DNA of 11,055 nt from Euperipatoides rowelli (lineage: Eukaryota; Onychophora; Udeonychophora; Euonychophora; Peripatopsidae): assembly GCA_003024985.2 (NCBI GenBank), contig PXIH01S0000635.1; one strand, written 5' to 3'. How positions within the stretch are numbered: position 1 is the first letter of the stretch; each line of letters starts with the position of its first letter. The translations under genes were made by a program, and so were the position numbers. Shown here piece by piece: positions 1-8,380 of the stretch. The notes beneath the pieces were generated by a model. That model saw only the letters and a program-made list of their open reading frames with translations. It searched no databases and was not told the origin of the DNA.

Positions 1-226
1 TCAGAGAGTTTGAATCAAATAGGTGGGGGCCTAAATATTGTTGCTACTTCTTACAACAGCAACCATAATATAAAAAAGTTTAATGTACAAATTAAGATAC
101 ATCATTTTTGTATCAGTTATCATATTTTGGAAAACAAATTATAATTAACTATAAAATAAAAAAAAATATGTTGTTTCATCGATACATCGATGTTTCTATC
201 TTTTCTGACCGATGTGCTCATCTCTA
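1..226 (-). mobile_element. Possible hAT-like transposon end, truncated by the window edge
   Basis: On the minus strand, reading from 226 downward, the sequence starts TAGAGATGAGCACATCGG. This resembles the short TAGRG-TG-GC-type terminal repeats of some hAT elements. It is followed at 179-194 by two TCGAT-containing motifs in inverted arrangement (CATCGA, a 4-base spacer, TCGATG), the kind of subterminal repeat hAT transposases bind. The partner terminus and an 8-bp target duplication are not in the window; the flank after 226 begins ATTGAGAA. The inner boundary, shown as position 1, is arbitrary. No transposase coding is visible. Assignment rests on TIR resemblance alone. Confidence 0.35.
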
Positions 227-490
227 ATTGAGAATTCAGTCAAATGAAAACAAATAAATCTAGCCAATCAGGCGACAGATTTCTTTCCAAGAAATTATTT
301 TTACAGTGTGTAACTTTTTCGTCTAGATTTATTAAATTATTATTTATTAATATTATTATTTATTATTGAATTGAATTAAGCTTTTCTTTTTTTTTTTTTC
401 TTTTTGTAATATCTTTCAATGTAGAATGGAAATGAACATCGGAAATCATTTAAAAAAATTAAAAGAAAAAAATTATTGCACTAATAATTT

Positions 491-545
491 TTACTTGCCC
501 AACTCGGGCAAGCTGTTTCATTTTTAACTTGCCCGACCTATTTCC
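491..545. repeat. Degenerate dispersed repeat with TTGCCC/GGGCAA hairpin, copy 1
   Basis: Within AT-rich DNA there is an inverted repeat TTGCCC-AACTC-GGGCAA followed about 20 bases later by another ACTTGCCCGACC. A related hairpin, TTGCCC-AAA-GGGCAA followed by a similar CTGT, lies at 1267-1281. A diverged copy appears on the opposite strand at about 1471-1515 (CTGCCCGAC...CGGGCTACC when read in reverse). Three imperfect copies in 1 kb suggest remnants of one transposon family. The family is not identified. Confidence 0.4.
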
Positions 546-984
546 TTACTAGCCCCGGCTAGTCTGCATAGTAATTTTCGAGCCATGAGTATGCTATAAA
601 ACCAAATTCATGAAAAGTGTCTTTTAATTTTTAGATGCTTTGTTACAGTATTAGTCACTTGCCAACTTTCTATTAAAATTTTAAAAAAAATCATATCTTC
701 AATAAGAAATTGCTACCACAAACAAAATGCATTTTAGACTAAGTAATATTTAGGAGCCAAAGCCATTTAAAAAATTATTTCTTTAAGGATCAGAGCTATA
801 AAAATGCAAAAAAAAAAAATTCTTAAGCAAAGTAAAAAAAAACATTAAAGTGAAGCAGTATGATACAGCAAGGGATTAGGATCCATTCATCGTGGGCAGT
901 GTATGTACTCCATTTTTAGTGAGTTGCTAGGCATTCGTAACAAACACAATAAAGAAAGGGTTTCACATATCAGAATGCTATATG

Positions 985-1232
985 ACTGAGACCTGGGCCA
1001 AATGATATTTTCGTGGCCCTTGAAAATTGAAAAAATGGGAAAATGTCATTTTGATAAGCTTTTTTTTTTTTTTTGGTTGTATGGATGTTTTGTTGATAGG
1101 TTGGGAAGTGTGGACATTTGGTTAAACATTAATTGGTGGTTCACGCAGATCGAGACCCCCCTCTATAAAAAAATTGAGGCCCAGGGACTACAGACCCTCT
1201 TGCTCCCCCCCCCTTCCTCTGATAACCCCTGA
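985..1232. repeat. C-rich repeat remnant with CCTGGGCC / GGCCCAGG arms
   Basis: This block is less AT-rich than its surroundings. It holds an 8-bp inverted pair, CCTGGGCC at 992-999 and GGCCCAGG at 1178-1185, and ends in a nine-C run followed by TTCCTCTGATA (1214-1224). The same CAG-CCCTCT, C-run, TTCCTCTGATA order recurs at 9364-9400, so this is a dispersed repeat rather than unique intron. A 76-codon open frame here (1002-1232) is T- and C-run translation and is not a gene. Family unknown. Confidence 0.4.
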
Positions 1233-1266
1233 TTAGCAGTGTTAGAAAATTCACAATATTTTATTC

Positions 1267-1281
1267 TTGCCCAAAGGGCAA
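1267..1281. repeat. TTGCCC/GGGCAA hairpin, copy 2
   Basis: Perfect 6-bp inverted arms separated by AAA, followed by ACCTGTAT, parallel the copy at 496-520 (hairpin then GCTGTTT). It lies just downstream of the C-rich remnant ending near 1232. It probably belongs to the same repeat family as copy 1. It is too short to classify on its own. Confidence 0.35.
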
Positions 1282-1470
1282 CCTGTATAACAAATGTTGA
1301 AGCCCCAAGATTAACGATCTCAGTCCCAAATATAATAAATTATTTTAAAGAGTTTAATTTAAACCCAAAGAAAGTTAGTACGGTAGCTAAAAATAAGAGG
1401 TTTGAATAAGTTTTTTTTTTTAATTATTGTTTAAACATTTAAATATGTTGTGTATTTCTAGAAATTATTA

Positions 1471-1515
1471 GGTAGCCCGCCACTAAAATTTAACTGTCCC
1501 AGACTGTCGGGCAGA
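1471..1515 (-). repeat. Inverted, diverged copy of the TTGCCC/GGGCAA repeat
   Basis: Read on the minus strand this gives AGTCTGCCCGACAG, then CTGGGACAG, an ATTTTAGT stretch and CGGGCTACC. That order matches copy 1 on the plus strand (ACTTGCCCAAC, GGGCAAGCTG, ATTTTTAA, TGCCCGACC). Opposite orientation to copies 1 and 2 could mean an element with inverted ends spanning roughly 485-1520, or independent insertions. The alignment is by eye and imperfect. Confidence 0.3.
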
Positions 1516-2108
1516 CTAATTTTTAAAATCTGATTATTGTTCTAATTAATTTATTAATACAACTATGTTTTGTGTTAAAATTTCAAACCAAGGTCATTAA
1601 AGGTTCAAATCTTATTCATATTTTTGTATTGTTTTTTTATATATAAATTATTGTAATGCTGAACAATAGAGTAGCCTATAGCTAAATATTTTTTTTAAAA
1701 AAATCAACATTTCTTTTATAATTTTCTTTAATTAACCCTTTATAACGTAGAATATCTTCCCACTAGAATTCAGGGTTAATATTTGAAAATAGCAAAATAC
1801 TCACATTACCTACATTTTTTTTTTCAGCTCCTTTGGTCAAAATAAAATAAAAATGCATAGCAAACACTTTTGTTTTGTTTTTTTAAAAAATACAATTTTT
1901 TGTTTATTAAAGAATAAGATAAACATATTTTTCATTTAAAAATTCTAAGGTGTAACACAATTTTTTTCTCTTATAACATAATGGACAACACCTTTATTGA
2001 ACTATTATTAGAACATACAGTAGGCAGTGCATTACAGTGATACTTTTTATCAGTAATCTGTCCTTTTGGATGGACATTGGGCTTTAAATCATTGCTGTAA
2101 CAGCATTA

Positions 2109-2116
2109 GTTTAGCA
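2109..2116. repeat. Target-site duplication, left copy (GTTTAGCA)
   Basis: Eight bases directly abutting the left terminus of the hAT element, identical to 2715-2722 on the far side. Eight-base duplications are diagnostic for hAT insertions. Confidence 0.9.
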
Positions 2117-2714
2117 CAGGGTTTCTTAACCTTTTTGAGTCGGGACCCAGATTGGAGTAATAGTTTTGGTTTAGTGACCCTATATTTTGATAAGCTTTTT
2201 TTTTTCTGATTGTCACCTGCCTACCCCATGCTGCACGGAAGCCATGTACCCCTTGCACCTCCGCTTAAACACCCCCCAGACACACATACGAACAACAATT
2301 AAATCTATTTTTTTTTTTGGCCATTATGTTACAGTTGTTAAATTTTAATTAAATAGTTAGATTCAACAAATACAGCCAACACATTCAATGACGTAGATTC
2401 AACAAATACAGCCAACACATTCAATGACGTAGTCAGGAAATGTGGGAAATGCTACTCAGCAAGTCCATAACTAGTCATACACACAAAAACAAATTAGACT
2501 ACTTATTAAATAAGCACATAATTGTGTGTGAACATTCTTATCAAATAATAACCAAAACACTTTTTATTTATTTATTTATAAATTAAAAAAAAGTAACACA
2601 TATGTTACTATCTCAAAAATATATTTTTTTCTTTTTTTTTTAAATATCTCGCGACCCTTGAAATATGCCAAGCGACCCAATTTTGGGTCCCGACCCAAAG
2701 GTTAAGAAACACTG
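2117..2714. mobile_element. Non-autonomous hAT transposon (598 bp, MITE-like)
   Basis: The left end starts CAGGGTTTCTTAACC and the right end, read in reverse, starts CAGTGTTTCTTAACC. Both continue through a CCTTT stretch into GTCGGGACCCA, giving imperfect terminal inverted repeats of roughly 30 bp. The element is flanked by a perfect 8-bp duplication, GTTTAGCA, at 2109-2116 and 2715-2722, the target-site length expected of hAT elements. The CAG-G/T-GTTTCTTAACCTTT-GGTCGGGACCC terminus resembles Charlie-type hAT ends. No transposase frame is present, so movement must have relied on an autonomous relative. The interior holds a 36-bp tandem duplication and T-runs. It sits in the intron, ending about 246 bp before the terminal exon. 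Confidence 0.9.
2358..2432 (+). repeat. Exact 36-bp tandem duplication inside the hAT element
   Basis: The unit starting TAGATTCAACAAATACAG at 2358 repeats identically at 2394, and a further TAG follows at 2430-2432. The two units are identical base for base, which implies a recent duplication. It is internal to the transposon and away from the terminal repeats. Confidence 0.95.
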
Positions 2715-2722
2715 GTTTAGCA
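2715..2722. repeat. Target-site duplication, right copy (GTTTAGCA)
   Basis: Eight bases directly after the right terminus of the hAT element, identical to 2109-2116. Perfect identity suggests either a young insertion or chance preservation. Confidence 0.9.
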
Positions 2723-2910
2723 GATACAAATTATGCAAATTTGTCCGTTTAGATAGGCAAATTAACAATATGTTTATATACAGTAATTATTGGTTTTCAA
2801 TTGAAATTTTTGGCTAAATACATTTTTCAGAAATGTTTTTTTTTTTTTATAATCTTGCAGAGTTATGAAGCTCTTTGAAATAAGGTTTTTAAATATTTTG
2901 TTGATTTTTT

Positions 2911-2960
2911 TTTCTCATTGCATGTGATATTTATGTTCTTCCTTTGTTTTTTTAATATAG
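2911..2960 (+). promoter_or_regulatory. 3' splice site with pyrimidine tract and possible branch point
   Basis: A T-rich tract with CTTCC and a seven-T run leads into AATATAG, with the acceptor AG at 2959-2960. A CTCAT motif at 2914-2918 fits the metazoan yUnAy branch consensus, with the candidate branch A at 2917, 43 nt before the exon. The abrupt change from AT-rich DNA to a balanced open frame exactly at 2961 supports the site. The branch point is an inference from consensus and distance. Confidence 0.7.
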
Positions 2961-3107
2961 GGTTTGTCTCAGCAGTCCTCCACAACGCAGCAGGCCCATA
3001 CTGCCAATTTTAATCCTTCAGCAAACTCTGGGAGTGCTACTGTTGCTGGAAATGGGAGTAGCAATGTTTCAGCAAGTGTCTTGGCTGGGGGAGGCACAGT
3101 TGTATAG
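2961..3107 (+). CDS. Terminal coding exon (partial CDS), C-terminal 48 residues of an unidentified protein
   Basis: This is the last coding exon of a gene whose earlier exons lie upstream of the window. It follows a pyrimidine-rich tract and an AG at 2959-2960, reads in phase 0 for 48 codons and stops at TAG 3105-3107. The same frame has a stop (TAG 2958-2960) in the splice site itself, which suits an exon starting at 2961. By my count it is 74/147 G+C, far above its flanks. The peptide holds 10 Ser, 7 Ala, 7 Gly, 5 Asn, 5 Thr, 5 Val and 4 Gln and no Asp, Glu, Lys or Arg, so it is a disordered low-complexity tail with no membrane segment or fold motif. It ends GGGTVV, which fits the class I PDZ-ligand pattern (S/T-x-hydrophobic-COOH). 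I do not recognise the family. Such tails occur in many kinases, RNA-binding proteins and transcription factors. Frame +1 is also open here, to 3447, but reads as hydrophobic T-tract translation and is less protein-like. Confidence 0.72.
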   Translation, partial: GLSQQSSTTQQAHTANFNPSANSGSATVAGNGSSNVSASVLAGGGTVV

Positions 3108-3638
3108 AATTTTTTGCCAGAAACTGAGTGTGTATGTCTTTTCTTTTCTTTTTTTTTTTTTGTATATGTGTGTGGGATACTTGAAGTCTCCTCATCGACT
3201 GAACTTTCCTAAGAGAACAAGACTTTTGCAGAAGCTAATATTTATTAATCTACTGGACTTAAGATTAAATTGGAATTGCAGCAGCAAATTTTTATTTCGA
3301 TCCCTACAATTTTTTTTTGTTAACGACAGAACGATATTAGGGAGAACCACTTGGGATGAATGGCTCCTAGAGCCTCAAATTCTAAACCAACCGATCCAAT
3401 TAAAAGTGTATAGATTTTCATATTTCAACACAGTATTTGTTCTTTGATTTATTTTAGTTTTAATATTTTATGCTTAAATCGGCACACTTAGAATTAATGT
3501 ATTTTATCTTGCAAAGCTCAGAAAATAATTAAGTCAAACTTTTTTTCATTGGTTTAGGGGAAAAAAGTTACCCTCTCCCTTATTGTTTAAAGGTATTATT
3601 TGAGATTTTTATTTGAATGTATATTAAATTCTTAAGTA

Positions 3639-3690
3639 ATACTGTAAAATGCTGAGCAAGTGTGCATGCATTCTTATCCTTCGTTTGGGG
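3639..3690 (+). repeat. Dispersed repeat, CpG-decayed copy
   Basis: ATACTGTAAAATGCTGAGCAAG, continuing through a GCATGCATTCTTATCC segment to CGTTTGGGG, aligns with 10998-11048 (TTACCGTAAAATGCCGAGCAAG...CTCTTATT-CGTTTGGGGGG). Several differences are CG in the other copy against TG or CA here, the signature of 5-methyl-C deamination. Family unknown; the true element boundaries cannot be set from two partial copies. Confidence 0.75.
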
Positions 3691-4652
3691 AATAATAGGG
3701 GTGATACATTTACCCGATCATTTGTTGGAAACTTTCAATTTCCCATCATGCATCTTAATCTGAATATGGCATAGTTATTTAGGGACTAACTCTGAATTTC
3801 TTTCAAAGTCAGTTTTTGTAAATGGAACTCTAGTTCAGATAAAAATCTGAAATTTTAGGGATTTAAAAAAAAAAATAGCTACCTTTTTTTTAGTGATGTC
3901 ATGCATCAAAATTAAAAAAAAAAATGTAGCCAAGCAGGTGCATTAGAACATTTACCATGCTCTATGCTGTAACAGTTTGTAAACCAAAAAGCCAGATAAC
4001 TGTAAACCTTAACAGTTTATGATGTCAACTATGCTGACACAAATAATGTGACTTCAGAGCTTAGAATTACTTTAGGGCATAGGCATGATCTGAAGTCCTT
4101 TAAATTCACAAAAAAAAAAATAATAGGGAATTGAGCTTTTCCTGAACTGCAAAATCCTAAACCAAACACCCCTATCTTTTCCTTAGAAGCGACTAAAAAT
4201 GTTAAAGTTTGATAAATGGTGCACTTATTCAACGGCAGCACAGTTCCAAAATTTTGGGTATGAAATAAGGGGAGCACTAACTTTGGATAATACCTCTGGT
4301 TGGCATTTTACGATATACAGTACATTTAATAGTGTGCTTCTAAAGCAATTTTTATTAGTTGTTTTTTTCCCCTAGTTTTTTTGTTTTGTTCTTTTTCACT
4401 TAAAAGCAAGAAAGTAATGGGAGATTGTCAAAGTGGATCATATCAATTCTTTTAGTTATAGCTTTATGCCCCTTTTACCATTCAATTGAAACATATTTTG
4501 ACAAAACAAAATATGAGCTGAATATTATTTGAAGGTGAAATATGGTGGAAATAATGAGAATAGGTATTCATTATTTACCCATCACTGCATGAATTTGCAC
4601 TAATCATGCAATAAGCTTTGTGATATCATTGGAGGTGTTCACCAGAAATTAG

Positions 4653-4658
4653 AATAAA
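4653..4658 (+). terminator. Candidate poly(A) signal AATAAA, first canonical one after the stop
   Basis: This is the first exact AATAAA after the stop codon. A T-rich and GT-containing stretch follows 27-50 nt later. In this AT-rich background the hexamer is expected often by chance, so only its position as the first site favours it. Confidence 0.35.
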
Positions 4659-5070
4659 ATAGAACATGAAAATAGATTCTCTCTTTAGTTTTACAATTAT
4701 TTTTGATGTGCATCTCCAGAGGTATCTCCCCAATAGGGTTGGATCGTGTTAATTTGCATCTGATAGCATATTCAATCCACCTTTCTAGATACTGCCGTGG
4801 TCTTTTATGTATTTTTTTTACAAAATGAGACTCCATCCTATTTAGCCCTCTCCCTCACCTTACTTATAGAAGTGTTAACCTTCAAATGCGTAACCTATAA
4901 CTTTGTACTTAGTATTAAAACTATGTCTTAGTAACGTGTTATGATCACTTAATAATCTTGCTTTGTTCACAAAAATTAGGCATATAATTAATTGATTCTC
5001 TAATAATCAAATATGTTTTTTTATATATATTTTTTGTTCATACAGTTTAGTTTAATCTAAACCTTTTCCT

Positions 5071-5088
5071 AAAAAAAAAAAAAAAAAA
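5071..5088 (+). repeat. A18 homopolymer
   Basis: Uninterrupted run of A on the plus strand. No retroposon body or target duplication is evident upstream, so a SINE tail cannot be supported. Confidence 0.9.
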
Positions 5089-5113
5089 CTTGACAACTTG
5101 TTATACATATTGA

Positions 5114-5150
5114 ATATACAGTATATGAAAATGCTGTACGTACTGTATAT
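5114..5150. repeat. TACAGTA inverted repeat (10-bp arms, 17-nt loop)
   Basis: ATATACAGTA at 5114-5123 is perfectly complementary to TACTGTATAT at 5141-5150. It is one of three palindromic structures in the window built on TACAGTAT. Confidence 0.85.
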
Positions 5151-5314
5151 ACAAATATGTGATTCGTACATGTGATAAGATAATGAACTGGCTGCTTGAG
5201 CTTTCATTCATTTCAAGTGGATTATGGGTAAGCAAAAATTGTAAAATATTTTAAATAGGAAAAAAAAAGCTATAGTTTAATTATAGTATGTTATATTTAA
5301 AAGTGCAATTTTTA

Positions 5315-5324
5315 AATAAATAAA
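5315..5324 (+). terminator. Candidate poly(A) signal, overlapping AATAAATAAA
   Basis: Two overlapping AATAAA hexamers are followed by T-rich and TA-repeat DNA and then TTGTTTTGT about 45 nt on. A UGUAAAUA site at 5337-5344 lies immediately downstream of the signal. It is plausible as an alternative end, but chance occurrence is likely in this composition. Confidence 0.25.
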
Positions 5325-5340
5325 AATTCAAGTTTTTGTA

Positions 5341-5366
5341 AATATATATGTATATATATATATATT
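5341..5366. repeat. Imperfect TA microsatellite
   Basis: Alternating A/T with one interrupting G (5350) across about 25 bases, typical of slippage-prone AT-rich DNA. Confidence 0.85.
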
Positions 5367-6671
5367 GTTTTGTAGAGTATAATTAATGCTCTATCTGTCG
5401 TGCACTAATCTGACCTGACCCGATTCATCTTTTTTTTTCATGTTTGGTGTTAGGGAGAACCTTTTAATTGCTTTGTTTAGAAATAGCCCCCACCCCTCCC
5501 CAATTTTTTCTTTTTTTTTAAGGCTTTTTGGATTGTAATTTTTAAGAAAAATGTTCATGTACCAAAAAAAAAATATGTTTGTAGTTGCCATGTTAGGTCT
5601 TCAGCGTTCAAAATTTAAATTGCATTTGCCTAATTTTACACTTGTATAATTCATGTTCAAGTATATACTCATGTGTTTTTTATACACATACATATAAATT
5701 TGATTACCCAATCATTTGGATAAATATACCATTTATGTAAATGAATTGAGCAAAGTTGGCTATTTTATTGCCGATGTCTATTCAAATTGGGCAGTTTTAT
5801 TTTTTTCTAAATTTGACAAGTTTTTCTAAAGTATGTTTAATAGATCATATTTTAAATTCTGCCATTCAGTCAGGGTATTTATTAAATCAGGATATCAATT
5901 AATATTTTTCTGTTGATTATCTACTGGTTAACTGTTAGAATTGTTTTGTTTGTTCCACATTAAAGTTTCTTGCCTTGGTGGTCACATTTTTAGAATAAAC
6001 AATGTTAACAATTTTTTTTTAACAATGACCTAAATTGGAATGATAAAATTTATTTTATAACCCATTCTGTACCAAATTGAAATATCTTTTTCAAAACATC
6101 TAACATATTTACCTTTTTTTTTATACCATTAGTGGATAAAAATAAAATAGTCTCAGAAATTAGTTAATTATTGAAATGTAGCCTAACTGTGAATCAGGCT
6201 GCTGCCTAAATTTTGATTTTAGGTACCATACTTTTAAAACAAATATTATGTAAAAGACAAAAAAAATCTGTTCTAATTTAAATTTTATTCAACATAGTAT
6301 ATTGTCGAATCTAAAGGTCAAAAGCTAATATTCTGTAAAGGGTAACGCTAACATATACTGCAGTTCTTTTGTATTTTCTAGAATCAAATCGATTTTATTG
6401 GCTATTAAAAAGTTTTTAGTATTTCTAATGTGGCATTGTGATGGTCAAAGGCACTCTTATGTTTATTGTTAGAAAACATTCATGTTAATTATGCCAGCTT
6501 AAATTGCTTGTGGAAAGTGCTTTGTTGAATTTTACTTTTATATCTAAAAATTATTATTTAGTACTACTTTTATTGGCCATTAAGCACCATTTTTATTAAA
6601 ACAAAATCTTTATATAAATAATCAGTTTATAAATGTGGAGTTGAGTATGTATTTGACTTATTTTTAACAGC

Positions 6672-6691
6672 AAAAAAAAAAAAAAAAAAAA
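6672..6691 (+). repeat. A20 homopolymer
   Basis: This is the longest A run in the window, preceded by TTTTTAACAGC. No SINE or LINE sequence is recognised before it. Confidence 0.9.
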
Positions 6692-6795
6692 TTCCACAAA
6701 TATGAAAGAAATTTCACCGTAGGATTTTTATTTTATTTGTTTCTACCCAATATTAACACATTATTAATATAAATTAATACCTCGTCAATTTAGGT

Positions 6796-6807
6796 CCCCC
6801 CCCCCCC
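6796..6807 (+). repeat. C12 homopolymer
   Basis: Twelve C in a row in an otherwise AT-rich context, preceded by TTTAGGT. It is one of several plus-strand C runs (also near 1205, 9328, 9374, 10357 and 10817). Confidence 0.9.
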
Positions 6808-7640
6808 TAGCATAATAATATAATGTAAAATTTTGCAAATTGTTAATAATGAAAACAATTGAAGACTACAACATGAGCTTTAACTCAGGCAAAAGATACT
6901 TTATTGTCCATTCAAAACAATTTTTTTTTTGTCTAAATGTGTGTGAAAGAAAAAAAAGTATGGTATTACTTAAGTTATATTTTTTTTGGTAATAGTCTGC
7001 ATCACAGGATAAAAGTTTTGGCTTTCATGTTAATATGGAATCCCAATAGGCCTTTATTTCTAGAATTTGCCATGATACTTTTTAAAAGTAGCTGAGCTAA
7101 TTTGTTGTATTAAATAAAATAGAAAAGTAGCTTGCTATTTTTGTTTACTATGATGAAAAATAGTTGAATTAGGCCTACTTCAATAAATGTACTTTCAAAC
7201 ATAGTGCTATAAGCAAAGAAGCTTCAATCCAAAACATCTGTCGAATGCCTGCTGAGCTCTACAGAAGTATTGAGATTCATTTTTATAATGATAGAAATTA
7301 TTCAGGTATCCTTGACCTTGTTGGGTTTCTGGAAGTAAAAAAAAAAAAAAACCTGATGTGATTAAAGACAAATTAAAAATCATGGAAACAATTCTACTTT
7401 TTCGCTACAGCTATCAAATGTAAGCTACTCAAATCTCACTACGGTACTATAAAAAAATAGCATTCTATTAATAGTTAAACCACTATAGCATACCAATATC
7501 CAACCCTGATCATTTCATTGTATTAAAAGGAAATCAAACTTGCTGTGATGAGGCTATGTGCAATCATTATGTTTTACAAAATTTCAGCTATTTAAGTGTC
7601 CTAACATTTTATACACATTGTATTTTGAAAATGTATAAAT

Positions 7641-7760
7641 TTTGTATACTGTATACAGTATATGTATTATATGTAAATAAATATATACAGTATATTGTAT
7701 ATATAATTGTTCAATAAGTGTGTATGTGTGTGTGTGTATGCACGCTTGGGTATATACTGT
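7641..7760. repeat. TA/TG-rich cluster with an 18-bp perfect palindrome
   Basis: It contains a perfect palindrome at 7645-7662 centred on GTATAC, a second TACAGTAT at 7686-7693, an ATACTGTA at 7754-7761 and a TG-rich microsatellite at 7718-7740. UGUAAAUA (7672) and UGUAUAUA (7696) also fall here. A 74-codon minus-strand open frame over this block (7584-7808) is Tyr/Ile/His/Thr-rich microsatellite translation, not a gene. Confidence 0.8.
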
Positions 7761-8080
7761 AGATATATTTGTGCAGAGTAAAGAACAGAAACTTTTTTTC
7801 ATCGACATTAAGTAAATATCATATACAAATTTGTTGATATTTTTTTTTTTAGTTTAGAATTACGGAAACTAAGTTTTCATGTTATAGTGCAAAAATCAAT
7901 TGAATCAAAAAAAAAAAATTATTATGTATTTGTTAAAACGTATAGCTTCTTAAAGTTATACTACAGTTTTTATCTTGGGTCTTCCAATCCAGTTTTATCT
8001 CAATATTATTGCTATTAATAATTGGTTATTTGTCCGACAGTTTGTACAGTATGAATTATTTGAATATTCTGGGAGTATTT

Positions 8081-8152
8081 TTATTTATTTTTATATTTAT
8101 TTATTTATAGTAAAAATTTATCTTTATAAAGAAATATGTATTTTTATTTATT
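8081..8152 (+). promoter_or_regulatory. AU-rich element cluster (UUAUUUAUU nonamers)
   Basis: Three TTATTTATT nonamers (8081-8089, 8097-8105, 8144-8152) fall within 72 bases. In metazoan 3' UTRs this nonamer recruits ARE-binding proteins that control mRNA decay. Whether it acts here depends on the transcript reaching this point, about 5 kb past the stop. Background AT richness makes such motifs less telling. Confidence 0.3.
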
Positions 8153-8380
8153 ATTTGACATAGTTACCCAATGTTGAAAACTTTATTAAAAGTTGGTGAA
8201 AATTTTTTAAAAATTTACGAAGTAATTTTTTAAATTCAGATTTGTAAAAAATTATTCCCAGAATATTGATCAATGGTTGCTGTTTTTTTTTTTTTTTTAA
8301 TTATATACTAGGTGTTCCCTAGCACCATTTCTATGAACTCTCTTTAATCACTTGATGCATTCTCCAAATATAAATTATAT

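Larger units (their letters stand above)
1..2960 (+). other. Probable last intron, 3' part; repeat-laden
   Basis: No credible exon was found in this stretch on either strand. It is AT-rich with long poly-T and poly-A runs. Its recognisable contents are a hAT-like end near 209-226, TTGCCC/GGGCAA repeat fragments (491-540, 1266-1282, 1471-1515), a C-rich repeat remnant (985-1232) and a complete short hAT element (2117-2714). Between these, 227-480, 560-985, 1235-1460 and 1520-2116 show only AT-rich sequence with ATT/TTA-type low complexity, for example 334-370. That the whole block is one intron is inferred from the acceptor at 2960. No donor site is visible, so part could instead be upstream non-genic DNA if the preceding exon was missed. 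Confidence 0.5.
3108..4700 (+). other. Probable 3' untranslated region, proximal form
   Basis: This is AT-rich sequence directly after the stop at 3107. No frame continues sensibly, and the +1 open frame to 3447 is an artefact of T-runs. The first canonical AATAAA after the stop is at 4653-4658, with a T/GT-rich stretch (TTTTGATGTG, 4701-4710) downstream, so a 3' UTR of about 1.6 kb is the simplest reading. ATTAAA variants occur earlier (3264, 3399, 3623) without strong context. A dispersed repeat copy at 3639-3690 lies inside. Otherwise 3700-4650 shows nothing beyond AT-rich sequence with A- and T-runs; minus-strand open frames at 4029-4277 and 4639-4836 carry no recognisable motif. Confidence 0.5.
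4701..7640 (+). other. AT-rich stretch without genes (distal 3' UTR or intergenic)
   Basis: No coding sequence is supported. It contains an A18 run (5071-5088), an A20 run (6672-6691), an A15 run (7337-7351), a TA microsatellite (5341-5366), a C12 run (6796-6807), a hairpin at 5114-5150, and UGUAnAUA Pumilio-type sites at 5144, 5337 and 5349. AATAAA occurs at 5315, 5319, 5994, 6141, 7113 and 7182. These would matter only if transcription continues past 4653. Nothing else structured is visible in 5380-6660 or 6820-7330. Confidence 0.5.

Noticed and set aside
334-366. ATT/TTA-rich stretch as a possible CRISPR or ordered repeat array
   Set aside because: Irregular low-complexity AT sequence without repeat-spacer periodicity.
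1002-1232. 76-codon plus-strand open frame
   Set aside because: Contains Phe and Pro runs from poly-T and poly-C tracts and lies in a repeat remnant.
3034-3447. 137-codon plus-strand open frame overlapping the terminal exon
   Set aside because: It is the +1 frame of the exon continuing through T-runs of the UTR. Its residues are hydrophobic translations of T-rich DNA, while the phase-0 frame gives a coherent low-complexity tail with a stop.
4029-4277. 82-codon minus-strand open frame
   Set aside because: No motif, contains a poly-Phe run from an A-tract, and lies opposite the probable 3' UTR.
4639-4836. 65-codon minus-strand open frame with a basic, mixed composition
   Set aside because: More protein-like than the others, but short, without splice context or recognised family, and opposite the probable UTR end. 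An exon of an antisense gene cannot be excluded.
5391-5591. 66-codon minus-strand open frame
   Set aside because: Lys and Phe runs from homopolymers; no domain features.
5071-6691. Poly-A runs as SINE or processed-pseudogene tails
   Set aside because: No retroposon body, RNA polymerase III boxes or target duplications were seen next to the A18 or A20 runs.
7584-7808. 74-codon minus-strand open frame
   Set aside because: Tyr/Ile/Thr/His pattern is a translation of TA and TG microsatellites.
7975-8163. 62-codon plus-strand open frame
   Set aside because: Ile/Tyr/Phe-rich translation of ATTT repeats that coincide with the AU-rich cluster.
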